From contig NZ_JARUBN010000001.1 in NCBI RefSeq assembly GCF_029626265.1, positions 2,604,001-2,668,000 of the forward strand: DNA of 64,000 nucleotides, given 5' to 3'. Within the stretch, counting starts at the first letter, position 1. Every line of letters begins with the position of its first letter. This document shows, piece after piece, positions 24,874-34,042 of this stretch. Made by a program: the position numbers and the translations under genes. The notes under the pieces were generated by a model, which saw nothing but the letters and a program-made list of their open reading frames with translations, was not told the origin of the DNA and made no database searches. Source of the DNA: Micromonospora sp. WMMD1102. GTDB taxonomy: Bacteria; Actinomycetota; Actinomycetes; Mycobacteriales; Micromonosporaceae.

Positions 24874-27519
24874 TCAGCCGACCGGGTCACCGGTACGGCG
24901 TCGGCGGGTGGACAGCAACAGGACGATCCCGAGCGCCGTCACTGCCGCACTGAAGCCGATCAGCGGGCGTACCGGATCACCGGTGACCGGAAGTGGTGGC
25001 ACCCCGACGTACCGGAAGAAGAGCGTGTTGGAGACGCCCCCCGGCGTGCCGACGGTGATCGCGGTGTCCCCGGGCGGGCAGGCCGGTGCGCGGAACGTCA
25101 GCGAGGTGCCGTCCTGGCTGACAGTGACCTCACCTGCCGGGATGGTACGACCACAGATCGTCACGGTGGTCTGTCCCGGCACGAAGCCGATACCGCCGAC
25201 CGTCACGACCGGGCCACCCACAGTCGGCCCCTGGCCGGGATCGACCGTGTTGATGACCGGGGCCACCGCCTGGTAGTCGAAGCCGTCCTCGGCGACGGCG
25301 TCGGCGCCGGGTAGCAGCACGGTGACGTCGACCGTGCCCGGCGTGCCGGGCGGGGTGGTGACGGTGAGCGAGGTGCCGTCCGGGTCGACTACCAGGTCGG
25401 TGCCGGGGTTGCCGCCGAAGTCGACTCCGGTGGCGCCGGTGAGGCCGGTGCCGGTGACCGTCACCCGGGTGCCCCCGGTGCTCGGCCCGGCCGGCGGGGA
25501 GACCGACGTGACCGTCGGTCCGATGTAGCCGAAGGTGCCGCCCGCGGCGGTGCCGGCCGGGAAGACCAGGCTGACGTCGGCCGGACCGGCGGCGTTCGGC
25601 GGGGTGACGACGGTGATCGTCGTGCCGGCCGGGTCGACGGTGAAGCCGGTGCCCGCGACGCCGTCGAAACTGACGCCGGTGGCGCCGGTGAAGCCGGTGC
25701 CCGTGATGGTGACGGTGGTGCCGCCACTGGTCGGGCCGGAGGTCGGGTCGAGCCCGGTCACCACGGCGTCACTGCCGTCGGCGAGGTAGGTGTAGTCGAG
25801 TGGTTCGGCCGAGCCGCCGGGGGTGGTGACTACCACGTCGGCCGGGCCGATCGGGTTCGCCGGGGTGACGGCGGTGAGGGTGGTGCCGCCGGGGGCCACG
25901 GTGACGTCGGTGGCGGGTACTCCGTCGAGGGTGACGGTGGTCTGGCCGGGTACGAAGTTGGTGCCGGTGATGGTGACGGTCTGGCCGCCGGACTGCGGTC
26001 CGGAGTCCGGGTCGATGGCGGTGGTGGTCGGCGCGGCCGCCTGGTAGGTGAAGCCACCGGGCGCCGCGGCGTCGGCGCCGGGTATCAGCACGAGGACGTC
26101 GACGGGTCCGGGTGGGCCCGGCGGGGTGGTGACGGTGAGCGACGTGCCGCTCGGGTCGACCACCAGGTCGGTGCCGGGGTTGTCGTCGAAGGTGACTCCG
26201 GTGGCGTCGGTGAAGCCGGTTCCGGTGATCGTCACCCGGGTACCGCCGGCGCTCGGGCCGGTGTCCGGCACGATCGAGGTGATCGTCGGTGCGACGTAGC
26301 TGAAGGTCGGCGCGGTGACCCGGCCGGCCGGGAAGATCACCTCGACCAGGGCCGGACCGGCCGGGTTCGGCGGGGTGACGACGGTGATCGTCGTACCGGC
26401 CGGGTCGATGGTGAAGTCGGTGCTGGGCAGCCCGTTGAAGTCGACCGCGATGGCGCCGGTCAGGCCGGTGCCGGTGATGGTGACGGTGGTGCCGCCGCTG
26501 GTGGGGCCGGAGGGTGGGGTCAGCCCGGTGAAGGTGGCGTCGCTGCCGTCGGCGAGGTAGGTGTAGTCGAGTGGTTCGGCCGAGCCGCCGGGGGTGGTGA
26601 CTACCACGTCGGCCGGGCCGATCGGATTCGCCGGGGTGACGGCGGTGAGGGTGGTGCCGCCGGGGGCCACGGTGACGTCGGTGGCGGGTACTCCGTCGAA
26701 GGTGACGGTGGTCTGGCCGGGTACGAAGTTGGTGCCGGTGATGGTGACGGTCTGGCCGCCGGACTGCGGTCCGGAGTCCGGGTCGATGGCGGTGCTGGTC
26801 GGCGGCGCTGGTGCCAGCGGACGTTCGCAGGTCGCCTGGGCCACGACCACCGTGCCGACCGGGATGGTCACCGGTTCACCGGCCACGGTCCCGGTCAGGG
26901 TGAGGGCGGCCAGGATGGCGGTCGCCGCCGCGCCGTCCGCGGTGGTGGTCTCGGTACGCGTCAACGTCGCGTTCAGCGCAGCGTCTAGCAGTCCCGGTAC
27001 GGCGACGGCCCCGCTGCCCTGCACACTGGGGCCGTTCGCGGTCAGCACCACTGTCTGACCGAAGAGGAGGATCTCGGCGAGCGTGGTCTCGGCGGTCTGC
27101 GCCCCGGTCAGTGGGCAGGTGACCACGGCGGTCGCCTCGGGTGCCTGGATCACGTCGATGCCGAGCACTGTCAGGTTCAGGTCGGTGACGGCGGAGAACG
27201 CGGAGGATTCGGTCGCGCCACGGGTGGCGGTGACCTCCTCCACGGTGCCCGAGGCGGTGACCCCGGTCGCACCGGTCAGGGAGATGTCCACCAGGGTCGA
27301 GGTGTCGGTGCCGCCACCGGCTGGCGCGACCGCGCTGCCGATCACGGCGTCGGCTTCGATCACCACGAGACCGCCGACGGTAGCCGAGAGGTCGACCCCC
27401 AGCCCTCGGGCGCTGGCGGAACCGGGTTGGGCCAGCGCCGGTGACTGGAGGTGCAGTACGGCAGCGCCGGCGACCAGGGTCACCGCCAGGATGGACAGCT
27501 TTCTCCGAATGGATGTCAC
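24874..27519 (-). CDS. Cell-wall-anchored protein with seven IPT/TIG domains
   Basis: This 881-aa surface protein starts at GTG 27519 with GGGGGAA upstream. After a Sec signal (to about residue 30) comes a 215-residue beta domain (GLGVDLSATVGGLVVIEADA) and then seven IPT/TIG Ig-like domains of about 85 residues, each opening with a variant of SGPxSGGxxVTITGTxF. Domains 1-3 are repeated as 4-6, with domains 1 and 4 almost identical at DNA level; a seventh, different domain follows. The end is PPLPVTGDP, a hydrophobic segment (GFSAAVTALGIVLLL) and STRRRR: an LPxTG-type sortase signal. It is a stalk or adhesin displayed on the wall. No enzymatic domain is present. Confidence 0.85.
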   Translation of the reverse strand: MTSIRRKLSILAVTLVAGAAVLHLQSPALAQPGSASARGLGVDLSATVGGLVVIEADAVIGSAVAPAGGGTDTSTLVDISLTGATGVTASGTVEEVTATRGATESSAFSAVTDLNLTVLGIDVIQAPEATAVVTCPLTGAQTAETTLAEILLFGQTVVLTANGPSVQGSGAVAVPGLLDAALNATLTRTETTTADGAAATAILAALTLTGTVAGEPVTIPVGTVVVAQATCERPLAPAPPTSTAIDPDSGPQSGGQTVTITGTNFVPGQTTVTFDGVPATDVTVAPGGTTLTAVTPANPIGPADVVVTTPGGSAEPLDYTYLADGSDATFTGLTPPSGPTSGGTTVTITGTGLTGAIAVDFNGLPSTDFTIDPAGTTITVVTPPNPAGPALVEVIFPAGRVTAPTFSYVAPTITSIVPDTGPSAGGTRVTITGTGFTDATGVTFDDNPGTDLVVDPSGTSLTVTTPPGPPGPVDVLVLIPGADAAAPGGFTYQAAAPTTTAIDPDSGPQSGGQTVTITGTNFVPGQTTVTLDGVPATDVTVAPGGTTLTAVTPANPIGPADVVVTTPGGSAEPLDYTYLADGSDAVVTGLDPTSGPTSGGTTVTITGTGFTGATGVSFDGVAGTGFTVDPAGTTITVVTPPNAAGPADVSLVFPAGTAAGGTFGYIGPTVTSVSPPAGPSTGGTRVTVTGTGLTGATGVDFGGNPGTDLVVDPDGTSLTVTTPPGTPGTVDVTVLLPGADAVAEDGFDYQAVAPVINTVDPGQGPTVGGPVVTVGGIGFVPGQTTVTICGRTIPAGEVTVSQDGTSLTFRAPACPPGDTAITVGTPGGVSNTLFFRYVGVPPLPVTGDPVRPLIGFSAAVTALGIVLLLSTRRRRTGDPVG
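25767..26806. repeat. Near-identical 771-bp-spaced repeats within the IPT gene
   Basis: About 265 bp from 25767 recur from 26538 with only a handful of substitutions, 771 bp (257 codons, three IPT domains) apart and in the same frame. Neighbouring domains are more diverged, so this pair has been duplicated or gene-converted recently. Confidence 0.9.
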
Positions 27520-27751
27520 GTTTCCCCCGTGGAAGTCAGGCGGCAGCGAGTGGAAGACGCCTGTTCACACGCGCCCTTCCATCCGCAGAACGACCCGAAA
27601 CCGGACAGGTTACGCGAATCTGTACTGAAAGTATCTATACCATGACTCTGTGTTAGTCGCGTCCGCTTGCCCTCGCTGGTCGGTGGTCCCGGCGCCTGGT
27701 AAATCCGGCATTCCATCCTTTTAGTTATCAAAACTACATAAGCTCGCCGGC

Positions 27752-28606
27752 ATGTCGAGACCCTGGATCGCGATCGCCGCCGTACTGGGTGTGGGCGGAA
27801 TCGTCGCCGGCTCCTATCTGCTCGTCGACGCCGTCGCGGACTCGCGCGCCCCGCGGCAGTCGACGGCGGCCGTCGCGCCGACCGCGACCGGACCGGTTCC
27901 GCCCGAACCCACTCCGACCGTCCGGGCCGCCGACCCGGGCGACCGTGCGGCATCGGACCTCGTCCGGCGGCTCGGACCCGAGCCCGGTGGACCGTTCGGG
28001 GCGAGGATCACCAGCGGGTCAGCACAGGTGGCGCTCACCTTCGACGACGGTCCGGACCCCCGCTACACCCCGCAGGTTCTCGCACTGCTGCGACGGCAAC
28101 AGGTCAGGGCCACCTTCTGCGTGGTCGGGGTCAACGTGCGGGCCCATCCGGAACTGGTCCGGGCGATCGCCGACGACGGCCACACCCTCTGCAACCACTC
28201 CTGGTCGCACGACGTACGCCTCGGCCGTCGGTCCCCGGCCGCCATCATGGCGGACCTGACGCGTACGAACCGGGCCATCCAGGCCGCCGCGCCGGGGGTC
28301 GAGATCGGGTACTTCCGGCAGCCTGGTGGTGCCTGGACTCGGGCCGTGGTCGCGGTGGCCGGGCGGCTCGGCATGACGTCACTGCACTGGGCGGTGGACC
28401 CGCGGGACTGGACCCGGCCCGGCAGCGGCACGATCAGCCGCGTCGTGACCTCCGGTGTGCGTCCCGGCTCGATCGTGCTGCTGCACGACGCCGGCGGCGA
28501 CCGGCGGGAGACGGTGAAGGCCCTGCACCCGATGATGACCAGTCTCCGTCAGCGCTTCTCGCTGAGCGCACTGCCGGCCGGCAACGGCCGCTCCGTAACC
28601 CCCTGA
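27752..28606 (+). CDS. Membrane-anchored polysaccharide deacetylase (NodB/CE4)
   Basis: This 284-aa protein has an N-terminal membrane anchor or signal (IAIAAVLGVGGIVAGSYLLV), a Pro/Thr linker, and a NodB domain with all five CE4 motifs: VALTFDDGPDP (about residue 93), the zinc His pair in CNHSWSHD, GYFRQPGGAW, the HWAVDPRDW segment, and IVLLHDAGG. It removes N-acetyl groups from peptidoglycan or another surface glycan outside the membrane. It is divergent from the IPT protein gene across a 232-bp AT-richer gap. The last codons lie in a 24-bp tandem duplication that repeats the stop. Confidence 0.9.
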   Translation: MSRPWIAIAAVLGVGGIVAGSYLLVDAVADSRAPRQSTAAVAPTATGPVPPEPTPTVRAADPGDRAASDLVRRLGPEPGGPFGARITSGSAQVALTFDDGPDPRYTPQVLALLRRQQVRATFCVVGVNVRAHPELVRAIADDGHTLCNHSWSHDVRLGRRSPAAIMADLTRTNRAIQAAAPGVEIGYFRQPGGAWTRAVVAVAGRLGMTSLHWAVDPRDWTRPGSGTISRVVTSGVRPGSIVLLHDAGGDRRETVKALHPMMTSLRQRFSLSALPAGNGRSVTP

Positions 28607-28633
28607 CCCGGCCGCTCCGTGGCCCCCTGACCC
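28586..28633. repeat. Two 24-bp tandem repeats across a stop codon
   Basis: Units 28586-28609 and 28610-28633 are identical but for two bases (GTAACC versus GTGGCC). The deacetylase TGA lies in the first unit and is duplicated in the second. Confidence 0.92.
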
Positions 28634-28840
28634 GGCGGTGCCGTGGCGAGGCCCGGCGCCGGCTCGGCGGGAACGGTGGTCGCGGACGCGGTCCGGAGGT
28701 GCACTTCGGAAACCGCGCCCGACGTACCCCGGTGGCCGGCATCCGGTCGTGGCCGGCACGCTCTCACCATTACGTGAGGCTGTATGGTTCTCGGATCTGG
28801 CTGGCGGCCCCCGCCGGCCCGCCGAGACGTCGAGGGTGAC

Positions 28841-29722
28841 ATGGAGTTCTTGAGCAGTCCCGAGCTGTGGGTGGCGTTCGCGACGCTGCTGCTGCTGGAG
28901 GTCGTGCTGGGCATCGACAACGTGGTGTTCATCTCGATCCTGGCCGGCCGGCTGCCCGAGCATCAGCAGGCGCGGGCCCGCACCATCGGGCTGTCACTGG
29001 CCCTGGTGACCCGGCTGCTGCTGCTGGCGTCGCTCTCCTGGGTGATCGGGCTGACCGCGCCGCTGTTCACGGTCGTCGGTCAGGAGATCTCCGGCCGCGA
29101 CCTGATCCTGCTACTGGGCGGGTTGTTCCTGCTGGGCAAGGCGACCTACGAGATACACGAGCATCTGGAAGGTGCCGAGCACGGCAAATCGGCCCGGGCC
29201 ACCTCGTCGTTCGCGGCGGTGATCGCGCAGATCCTCGTCCTCGACATCGTCTTCTCGCTCGACTCGGTGATCACCGCTGTCGGCATGGTGGACCAGTTGT
29301 TCATCATGGTGGCGGCGGTCGTGGTGGCGATGGTGATCATGCTGGTCTCGGCCGGTGCCGTGAGCCGCTTCGTCAACACCCACCCGACGGTGAAGATGCT
29401 GGCCCTGTCGTTCCTGCTGCTCATCGGCGCCAGCCTGATCGCCGAGGGCTTCGACCAGCACATCCCGAAGGGCTACGTGTACGGCCCGATCGCGTTCTCC
29501 ATCTTCGTCGAGTTCCTCAACCTGCGGGTCCGGGCCCGCCAGCAGCGCAGCGCGGCACAGCGCGGCGCGGCACAGCCCGTGCACCTGCACCCCACCTACG
29601 TGAAGTCACCCTCGACCGAGGCAGGTATCCAGGCCGAGGCGGGTATCCGGGCCGAGGCGGGTATCCGGGCCGGGGCCGAGGCCGAGGGCGCGACCGGGAA
29701 GTCGGGCACCCCGGCCGACTGA
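28841..29722 (+). CDS. TerC-family integral membrane protein
   Basis: This 293-aa protein starts at ATG 28841 (GAGGGTGAC upstream) and has seven to eight helices. The TerC hallmark acidic motifs inside helices are clear: LLEVVLGIDNVVFISILAG near the start and LVLDIVFSLDSVITAVGM in the middle. TerC proteins are linked to metal (mainly manganese) export and metalation of exported proteins. The C-terminal 45 residues are cytoplasmic, His-containing (PVHLHPTYV) and end in an 18-bp repeat encoding AEAGIR units. No riboswitch typical of manganese exporters was recognisable upstream. Confidence 0.9.
   Translation: MEFLSSPELWVAFATLLLLEVVLGIDNVVFISILAGRLPEHQQARARTIGLSLALVTRLLLLASLSWVIGLTAPLFTVVGQEISGRDLILLLGGLFLLGKATYEIHEHLEGAEHGKSARATSSFAAVIAQILVLDIVFSLDSVITAVGMVDQLFIMVAAVVVAMVIMLVSAGAVSRFVNTHPTVKMLALSFLLLIGASLIAEGFDQHIPKGYVYGPIAFSIFVEFLNLRVRARQQRSAAQRGAAQPVHLHPTYVKSPSTEAGIQAEAGIRAEAGIRAGAEAEGATGKSGTPAD
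29618..29671. repeat. Three 18-bp tandem repeats in the TerC tail
   Basis: Units 29618-29635, 29636-29653 and 29654-29671 code successive EAGIQA/EAGIRA hexapeptides near the C-terminus. Confidence 0.9.
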
Positions 29723-29771
29723 GCGGCGTGCCGGTGCCGCCGGTCGGTCGGCCGACCGGCGGCAGGCGTCT

Positions 29772-30242
29772 GTGGCCGTACCGTCCGGCCGTTGTAAGGT
29801 TCCGGCGGAAGGGGACGAGGCGCGGAGGTGGACCGTCGTCGACCAGACTCTGTTGCGGATCGGTGAGGTGGCGGCTCAGGCCGGCGTCTCCCCGCGTACC
29901 GTCGACTTCTACACCAGTCTCGACCTCATCACCCCCGCTGCCCGCTCCGGCGGAAACTACCGGCTATACCAGCCCGAGGTGGTCGAGCGGATCGCGACGA
30001 TCCGGGCACTGGAGGCGCACGGAGTGCCGTTGCAGGAGATCGCGGCGGCCCTGCGCCGACCGGTAGCCGACGACCTCGACGCCAGGCTCGACCAACTCGA
30101 CAACGCCCTGCACGCCCTCCAGGCCGCCGCCCGGCACAGCGACGAGCACGCCAACGGGCTGCTCACCGCGATCACCACCCGGGCGCACGCACTCATCGCG
30201 ACCGCGCTGGACCTGACCGCCGGGCTGCCGCCACCCGGCTGA
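29772..30242 (+). CDS. MerR-family transcriptional regulator
   Basis: The winged-helix domain reads LLRIGEVAAQAGVSPRTVDF, YTSLDLITPAARSGGNYRLY, then VVERIATIRALEAHGVPLQE, a standard MerR N-terminal domain, followed by a dimerisation coiled coil (DARLDQLDNALHALQAAARH). The effector part is short and has no Cys cluster, so a metal sensor of the CueR type is unlikely. The start is uncertain: GTG 29772 is the only ATG/GTG in frame but adds about 28 non-conserved residues; TTG 29853 would begin at the domain edge, with GGAGG at 29824-29828 rather far away. It follows terC by 49 bp and could regulate it. Confidence 0.8.
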   Translation: MAVPSGRCKVPAEGDEARRWTVVDQTLLRIGEVAAQAGVSPRTVDFYTSLDLITPAARSGGNYRLYQPEVVERIATIRALEAHGVPLQEIAAALRRPVADDLDARLDQLDNALHALQAAARHSDEHANGLLTAITTRAHALIATALDLTAGLPPPG

Positions 30243-30535
30243 GCGCATCGCCGACGGCTCGCGCGCCGGCCGTCGACTCGCCGCCTTGCCGCCCGAACTC
30301 GTCGCCCCGCCGCCCCGCCGTGCGACCTCGTCGACCCTGCCGGGCAGCCCCGCCGACCTTGCCATGCGGGACCGCGACCCTGCCGCGTGACCGTGCCGAC
30401 CCCGCCCTTCGACACAGCCCCGCACGACGAACGCACAAACTCCGGATCAGGTCAGCAAACGACAACAGTCGACGAGTTCTGCGACGGGCGGCAATCCCAA
30501 TTTCCGCGCCGCCTCCACGGGGCCGGAACCGGGAC

Positions 30536-30886
30536 TCACCGACCGGTCGTCGCGTGGTACTCGTCGACGATCTCCTGCGGGATACGCCCACGATCCGATA
30601 TCCCCCGGCCGGACTCCTTGGCCCAGGCCCGGATGGCCTTGTTCTGTTCCCGGGTTCCGGCCGCACCGCTCCTGCTCCGGGCCGAGCGGCCACCGACCGC
30701 CGCTGCGCCCCGACCGAGGCGCTGGCCGGATGCCGTGTACGGCGCGAAGGCGTCCCGCAACCTACCAGCGTTCTTCGCGGAAAGGTCGATTTCGTACTGC
30801 ACCCCGTCGAGGGAAAACCTGACGGTTTCGTCGGCGTCGCCGCCGTCCAGGTCATCGACCAACTTGTGGATTACTTGCTTAGCCAC
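30536..30886 (-). CDS. lsr2: Lsr2-type nucleoid-associated protein
   Basis: This 116-aa protein starts at GTG 30886 with GGGAGGAG upstream (MAKQVIHKLVDDLDGGDADE). The N-terminal dimerisation domain is recognisable (TVRFSLDGVQYEIDLSAKNA), then a basic Ser/Arg linker, then the DNA-binding end REQNKAIRAWAKESGRGISD with RGRIP, whose Arg-Gly-Arg enters the minor groove of AT-rich DNA. Lsr2 silences horizontally acquired AT-rich genes, the actinobacterial counterpart of H-NS. The length is normal. Its upstream gap is the most AT-rich part of the neighbourhood, fitting autoregulation (inference). Confidence 0.95.
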   Translation of the reverse strand: MAKQVIHKLVDDLDGGDADETVRFSLDGVQYEIDLSAKNAGRLRDAFAPYTASGQRLGRGAAAVGGRSARSRSGAAGTREQNKAIRAWAKESGRGISDRGRIPQEIVDEYHATTGR

Positions 30887-31621
30887 GCCCCGACTCCTCC
30901 CGTTGGCTGGTCTCTGTGCCGGACTTTACCCCGCACCACCTCCATAGGACCAAGCGAGTGTTCGCACCAGGCGGAAAAAACTGACCGGGTAGTCAGTTCC
31001 GCAAACGGTACGAGCGACTGTGTGGGGGCCTGCGCGAATGCGGATGCCGAGTGCCGGCGGTCGGGACGACAGGGTGAACTTCCTGCCCAGGGTCCGGCTC
31101 GTCCGGATTGACGAGCCGGTGTCGCCGGCGAGGGTGGCGGAGCGGCGGGAATGACATGATCATATTGGCCACGATGATCAGATCGAGCCGCCGCACCTGT
31201 CGTGTGCCACGCGTCGGGAAGTGCGGAGCGGGTGTTGATTGTGGACGGAAAGCGGGCGTGATAGCTTACGGTCCGGCACAGCGCAGGGCGCGCGGCTCGC
31301 ACCGACGAGTGCGTGATTTCGGATATTGAAGTCGGTGCTCAGACGGGGCGAGCAGAGCAATGGCGACCGACGCTGCCAGGCGTGGCGACCAATGGGGCCG
31401 CGGATGCGGGCAGCGGGGCGCACCTGCGTCCACCGGCAAAGTCCGGTGCCGCGAAGGCATTTCCGTTTCCCGCACCGGTGTCCCCGAACGGTTGACGGGC
31501 CCAGCCGAACAGGTCCATCCCCGGTTGGTGGGCCGCCCCGGGCTCACGTCTGCGGCGAACCGGCCGGCGCCCACCGCCCTGCCCGGCGACGCTTCGCACC
31601 CGGATCGGAAGTAGGACAGTA
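30887..31621. other. Gene-free divergent region between lsr2 and the GGDEF-EAL gene
   Basis: These 735 bp contain no convincing ORF. An inverted repeat TGATCA (31157-31162) and TGATCA (31175-31180) lies in an AT-richer patch. A possible promoter toward the right is TTGTGG (31239-31244), 17 bp, TAGCTT (31262-31267), which would give a leader of about 345 nt before the GTG at 31622. The leader holds several strong hairpins, for example around CACCGGCAAAGTCCGGTG (31430-31450). It may be a structured RNA, but I cannot assign a class. Confidence 0.4.
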
Positions 31622-34033
31622 GTGAGCAGTCTCCGCGCGGCCGACCCCGCCCTGGACCCCGATCTGGCCGTACTGGACTCGCCCCTCTACCGGGCGGCCA
31701 AGGTGCTGGTCGCGACGCTCGCCGTGGCGTACGCGGTCAGCACCCTGATCCCGTTCGGTGGCCAGCGACCCGTCTTCCTGGACACCTGGTGCTATTCCGC
31801 GGTGCTGGTCGCCGCCGCACTGCTGGCGCTGGCCCGGCCGATCCTGGTTCGGCAGAACCGGCTCGCCTGGGGTTGCGTCGGGGCCGGGATCGCCTCGTGG
31901 TCGGCCGGCGACATCTACTGGGCGGCCAACTTCGCCAGTGCCGAGGCCGGTGACATCCCGGTGCCCTCCCTCGCGGACGTCTTCTACGTGGGCCTCTACC
32001 CGCTGGCGTACGTCGGCTTCATCGCCCTGGCCCGGGCCACCGTACGTCGCCTACCCGCCTCGGTGTGGCTGGACGGCGTGGTCACCTCGCTGGCCGCCGG
32101 GGCGGTCTTCTCGGCGGTGACGCTCACCGACGTGCTGCCGACCAGCGCCGGTGCGGCGTTCGGGGAGACCGTCACCAACCTGAGCTATCCGATCGGCGAC
32201 CTGGTGCTGACGGTCGTCGCGGTGGCGGCGCTGGCCATGGTGCGGTGGCGTACCGATCCGGTGTGGTGGCTGCTGGGGCTGGGTGCCGGGGCCTTCGCGG
32301 TGGCCGACACGGCATACCTGTTCAGCCTGGCCGACGACACCTACCAGGACGGTACCTGGATCGACGGAGTGTGGATGGTCGGCCTCGGCCTGATGGCGCT
32401 GGCCGGCTCGCTGCGCCGCCGCCGCCGGGTCGACGAGGTGAAGGGTTTCGCCGCGCTGCTGGTGCCGATCCTCTTCTCGCTCTGCGCGCTCGGGGTGCTG
32501 ATCGTCGGCACGCTCGTACCGCTGCATCCGGTCTCGATCGTCCTGGCCGGCGGGTGCCTGGTCGCGGCGGGCGTCCGGACGGCGCTCACCTTCGAGCAGA
32601 CCCGCGAGTTGACCCGTACCCGGGTCGAGGCGACGACGGACGAGCTGAGCGGCCTGGGCAACCGGCGGGTGCTCGACTCGGCGCTGCCCGGCATGCTCGG
32701 CGGCCTGCCGCCGGGCGCGGCGCTGCCGCTCACCATCGTGAGCGTGGACCATCTGCGGGAGATGAACCGCACCCTCGGGTACACGGCCGGCGACACGATC
32801 CTGCACACCGTCGGCTCCCGGTTGCGTGCGGCGCTGCCGGGCGATGCGGTCGCGGTGCGGCTCGGCGGCGCGGAGATCGCCATCCTGCGTACGGTGGCGG
32901 CCGGCACCCCGGAGAGCATCGCCAGGGACACCGCTCACCTGCTGCGCAGCCTGGGCAGTCCGGTCACCGCCGGCCCGGTCCCGGTGCGGATCGAGCTGAG
33001 CGCCGGGGTGGCCATCGCGCCCGGGCACGCGACCACCGCCGCCGAGCTGATCCACTGCGCCGCCGACGCGTTGCACGCGGCGAAGGCGAACCGCTCGGAG
33101 GTCGAGATCTACGATCCGAGCCTGCGCGGCGACCTGAGTTCGCACCTGCTGCCGGACCTGTTGCGCGCCGTCGAGAACGAGCAGCTCTTCGTGTACTACC
33201 AGCCGAAGATCGAGTTGGCGACGCGCCGCCCGGTGGCGCTGGAAGCGCTGCTGCGCTGGCGTCACCCGGTCTACGGCTGGATCGAGCCGGAGCGGTTGCA
33301 ACGACTGGCGGCACAGGTCGGACTGACCCGGCAACTCACCCGGCTCCTGTTGCGGTCGGCGACGGAGAGCTGCGCGGCCTGGCGTGCCAAGGGCTACGAC
33401 CTGGGGGTTGCCGCGGACATCTCGGTGGCCGACCTGCTCGACTCCCACCTTCCGTACGACGTGGCGAAGATGATCAACAAGGTGGGCATGCCCTCGGCGG
33501 CGCTGACCCTGGAGATCGCCGAGGAGGTGCTGCTGGTCGACGCCCGCCGGACGGCGATGGCGCTGGGTCAGTTCCGGCACTTCGGGGTCCGGCTCTGCCT
33601 CGACCACTACGGCCGGTCGGCTCCGTCCCTGACCCGGTTGCGCAGCACGCCGGTCGACGAGCTGAAGCTGGACCCGTCGTTCGTCGAGCCGATGCTCGAC
33701 AGCCCGCAGGACGCCGTCGTGGTCCGCTCGACCGTGGAACTGGCCCGGTCCCTGGGCATGCCCACCGTCGTGGCCGGGATCGCCTCGCCGGTCCTGCTCG
33801 ACGCGGTCGCCCGGTCCGGTTGTTCAGGCGCCCAGGGCGGCCTCTACGGCGAGCCGGTGAGCCCGGAGAGCCTGCCGGCCTGGCTGGCGTCGGCGCACCG
33901 GGGTCCGGTCGAGCACCGCCAGCCGACACCCGCCCAGCACCAGCACAGCCAGCCCCAGCACAGCCAGCCCCAGCACGGCCAGCCCCAGCACGGCGTGGGA
34001 AATTCGCCCGGCGGTCCGTGGGCCGGCCGCTAA
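31622..34033 (+). CDS. Membrane GGDEF-EAL protein, both domains degenerate
   Basis: This 803-aa protein has an N-terminal membrane domain of about nine helices (residues 25-320), a GGDEF domain and an EAL domain. The GGDEF motif reads LGGAEIAI, so the catalytic GG(D/E)EF is lost. In the EAL part the first motif is intact (ALEALLRWRHP) and so are the Lys of DELKLDPSF and the Glu of LEIAEE, but the metal-binding DDFG is LDHYGRS, the Asn of the NxS motif is Asp (AADIS), and the late VAEGVE Glu is Gly (VVAGIAS). It is therefore likely a c-di-GMP sensor or signalling scaffold rather than an enzyme. A His/Gln-rich repeat ends it. GTG start with AGGA upstream. Confidence 0.85.
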   Translation: MSSLRAADPALDPDLAVLDSPLYRAAKVLVATLAVAYAVSTLIPFGGQRPVFLDTWCYSAVLVAAALLALARPILVRQNRLAWGCVGAGIASWSAGDIYWAANFASAEAGDIPVPSLADVFYVGLYPLAYVGFIALARATVRRLPASVWLDGVVTSLAAGAVFSAVTLTDVLPTSAGAAFGETVTNLSYPIGDLVLTVVAVAALAMVRWRTDPVWWLLGLGAGAFAVADTAYLFSLADDTYQDGTWIDGVWMVGLGLMALAGSLRRRRRVDEVKGFAALLVPILFSLCALGVLIVGTLVPLHPVSIVLAGGCLVAAGVRTALTFEQTRELTRTRVEATTDELSGLGNRRVLDSALPGMLGGLPPGAALPLTIVSVDHLREMNRTLGYTAGDTILHTVGSRLRAALPGDAVAVRLGGAEIAILRTVAAGTPESIARDTAHLLRSLGSPVTAGPVPVRIELSAGVAIAPGHATTAAELIHCAADALHAAKANRSEVEIYDPSLRGDLSSHLLPDLLRAVENEQLFVYYQPKIELATRRPVALEALLRWRHPVYGWIEPERLQRLAAQVGLTRQLTRLLLRSATESCAAWRAKGYDLGVAADISVADLLDSHLPYDVAKMINKVGMPSAALTLEIAEEVLLVDARRTAMALGQFRHFGVRLCLDHYGRSAPSLTRLRSTPVDELKLDPSFVEPMLDSPQDAVVVRSTVELARSLGMPTVVAGIASPVLLDAVARSGCSGAQGGLYGEPVSPESLPAWLASAHRGPVEHRQPTPAQHQHSQPQHSQPQHGQPQHGVGNSPGGPWAGR
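33940..33999. repeat. Tandem 15-bp repeats near the 3' end
   Basis: About four units based on CAGCCCCAGCACAGC code the HSQPQ/HGQPQ tail of the GGDEF-EAL protein, ending about 30 bp before the stop. Confidence 0.85.
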
Positions 34034-34042
34034 CGTGGGCCG

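Noticed and set aside
31275..31621. c-di-GMP-I riboswitch in the leader of the GGDEF-EAL gene
   Set aside because: The conserved GGGACGCAAAGCC-type core could not be found; only generic GC hairpins are visible, so the class is left open.
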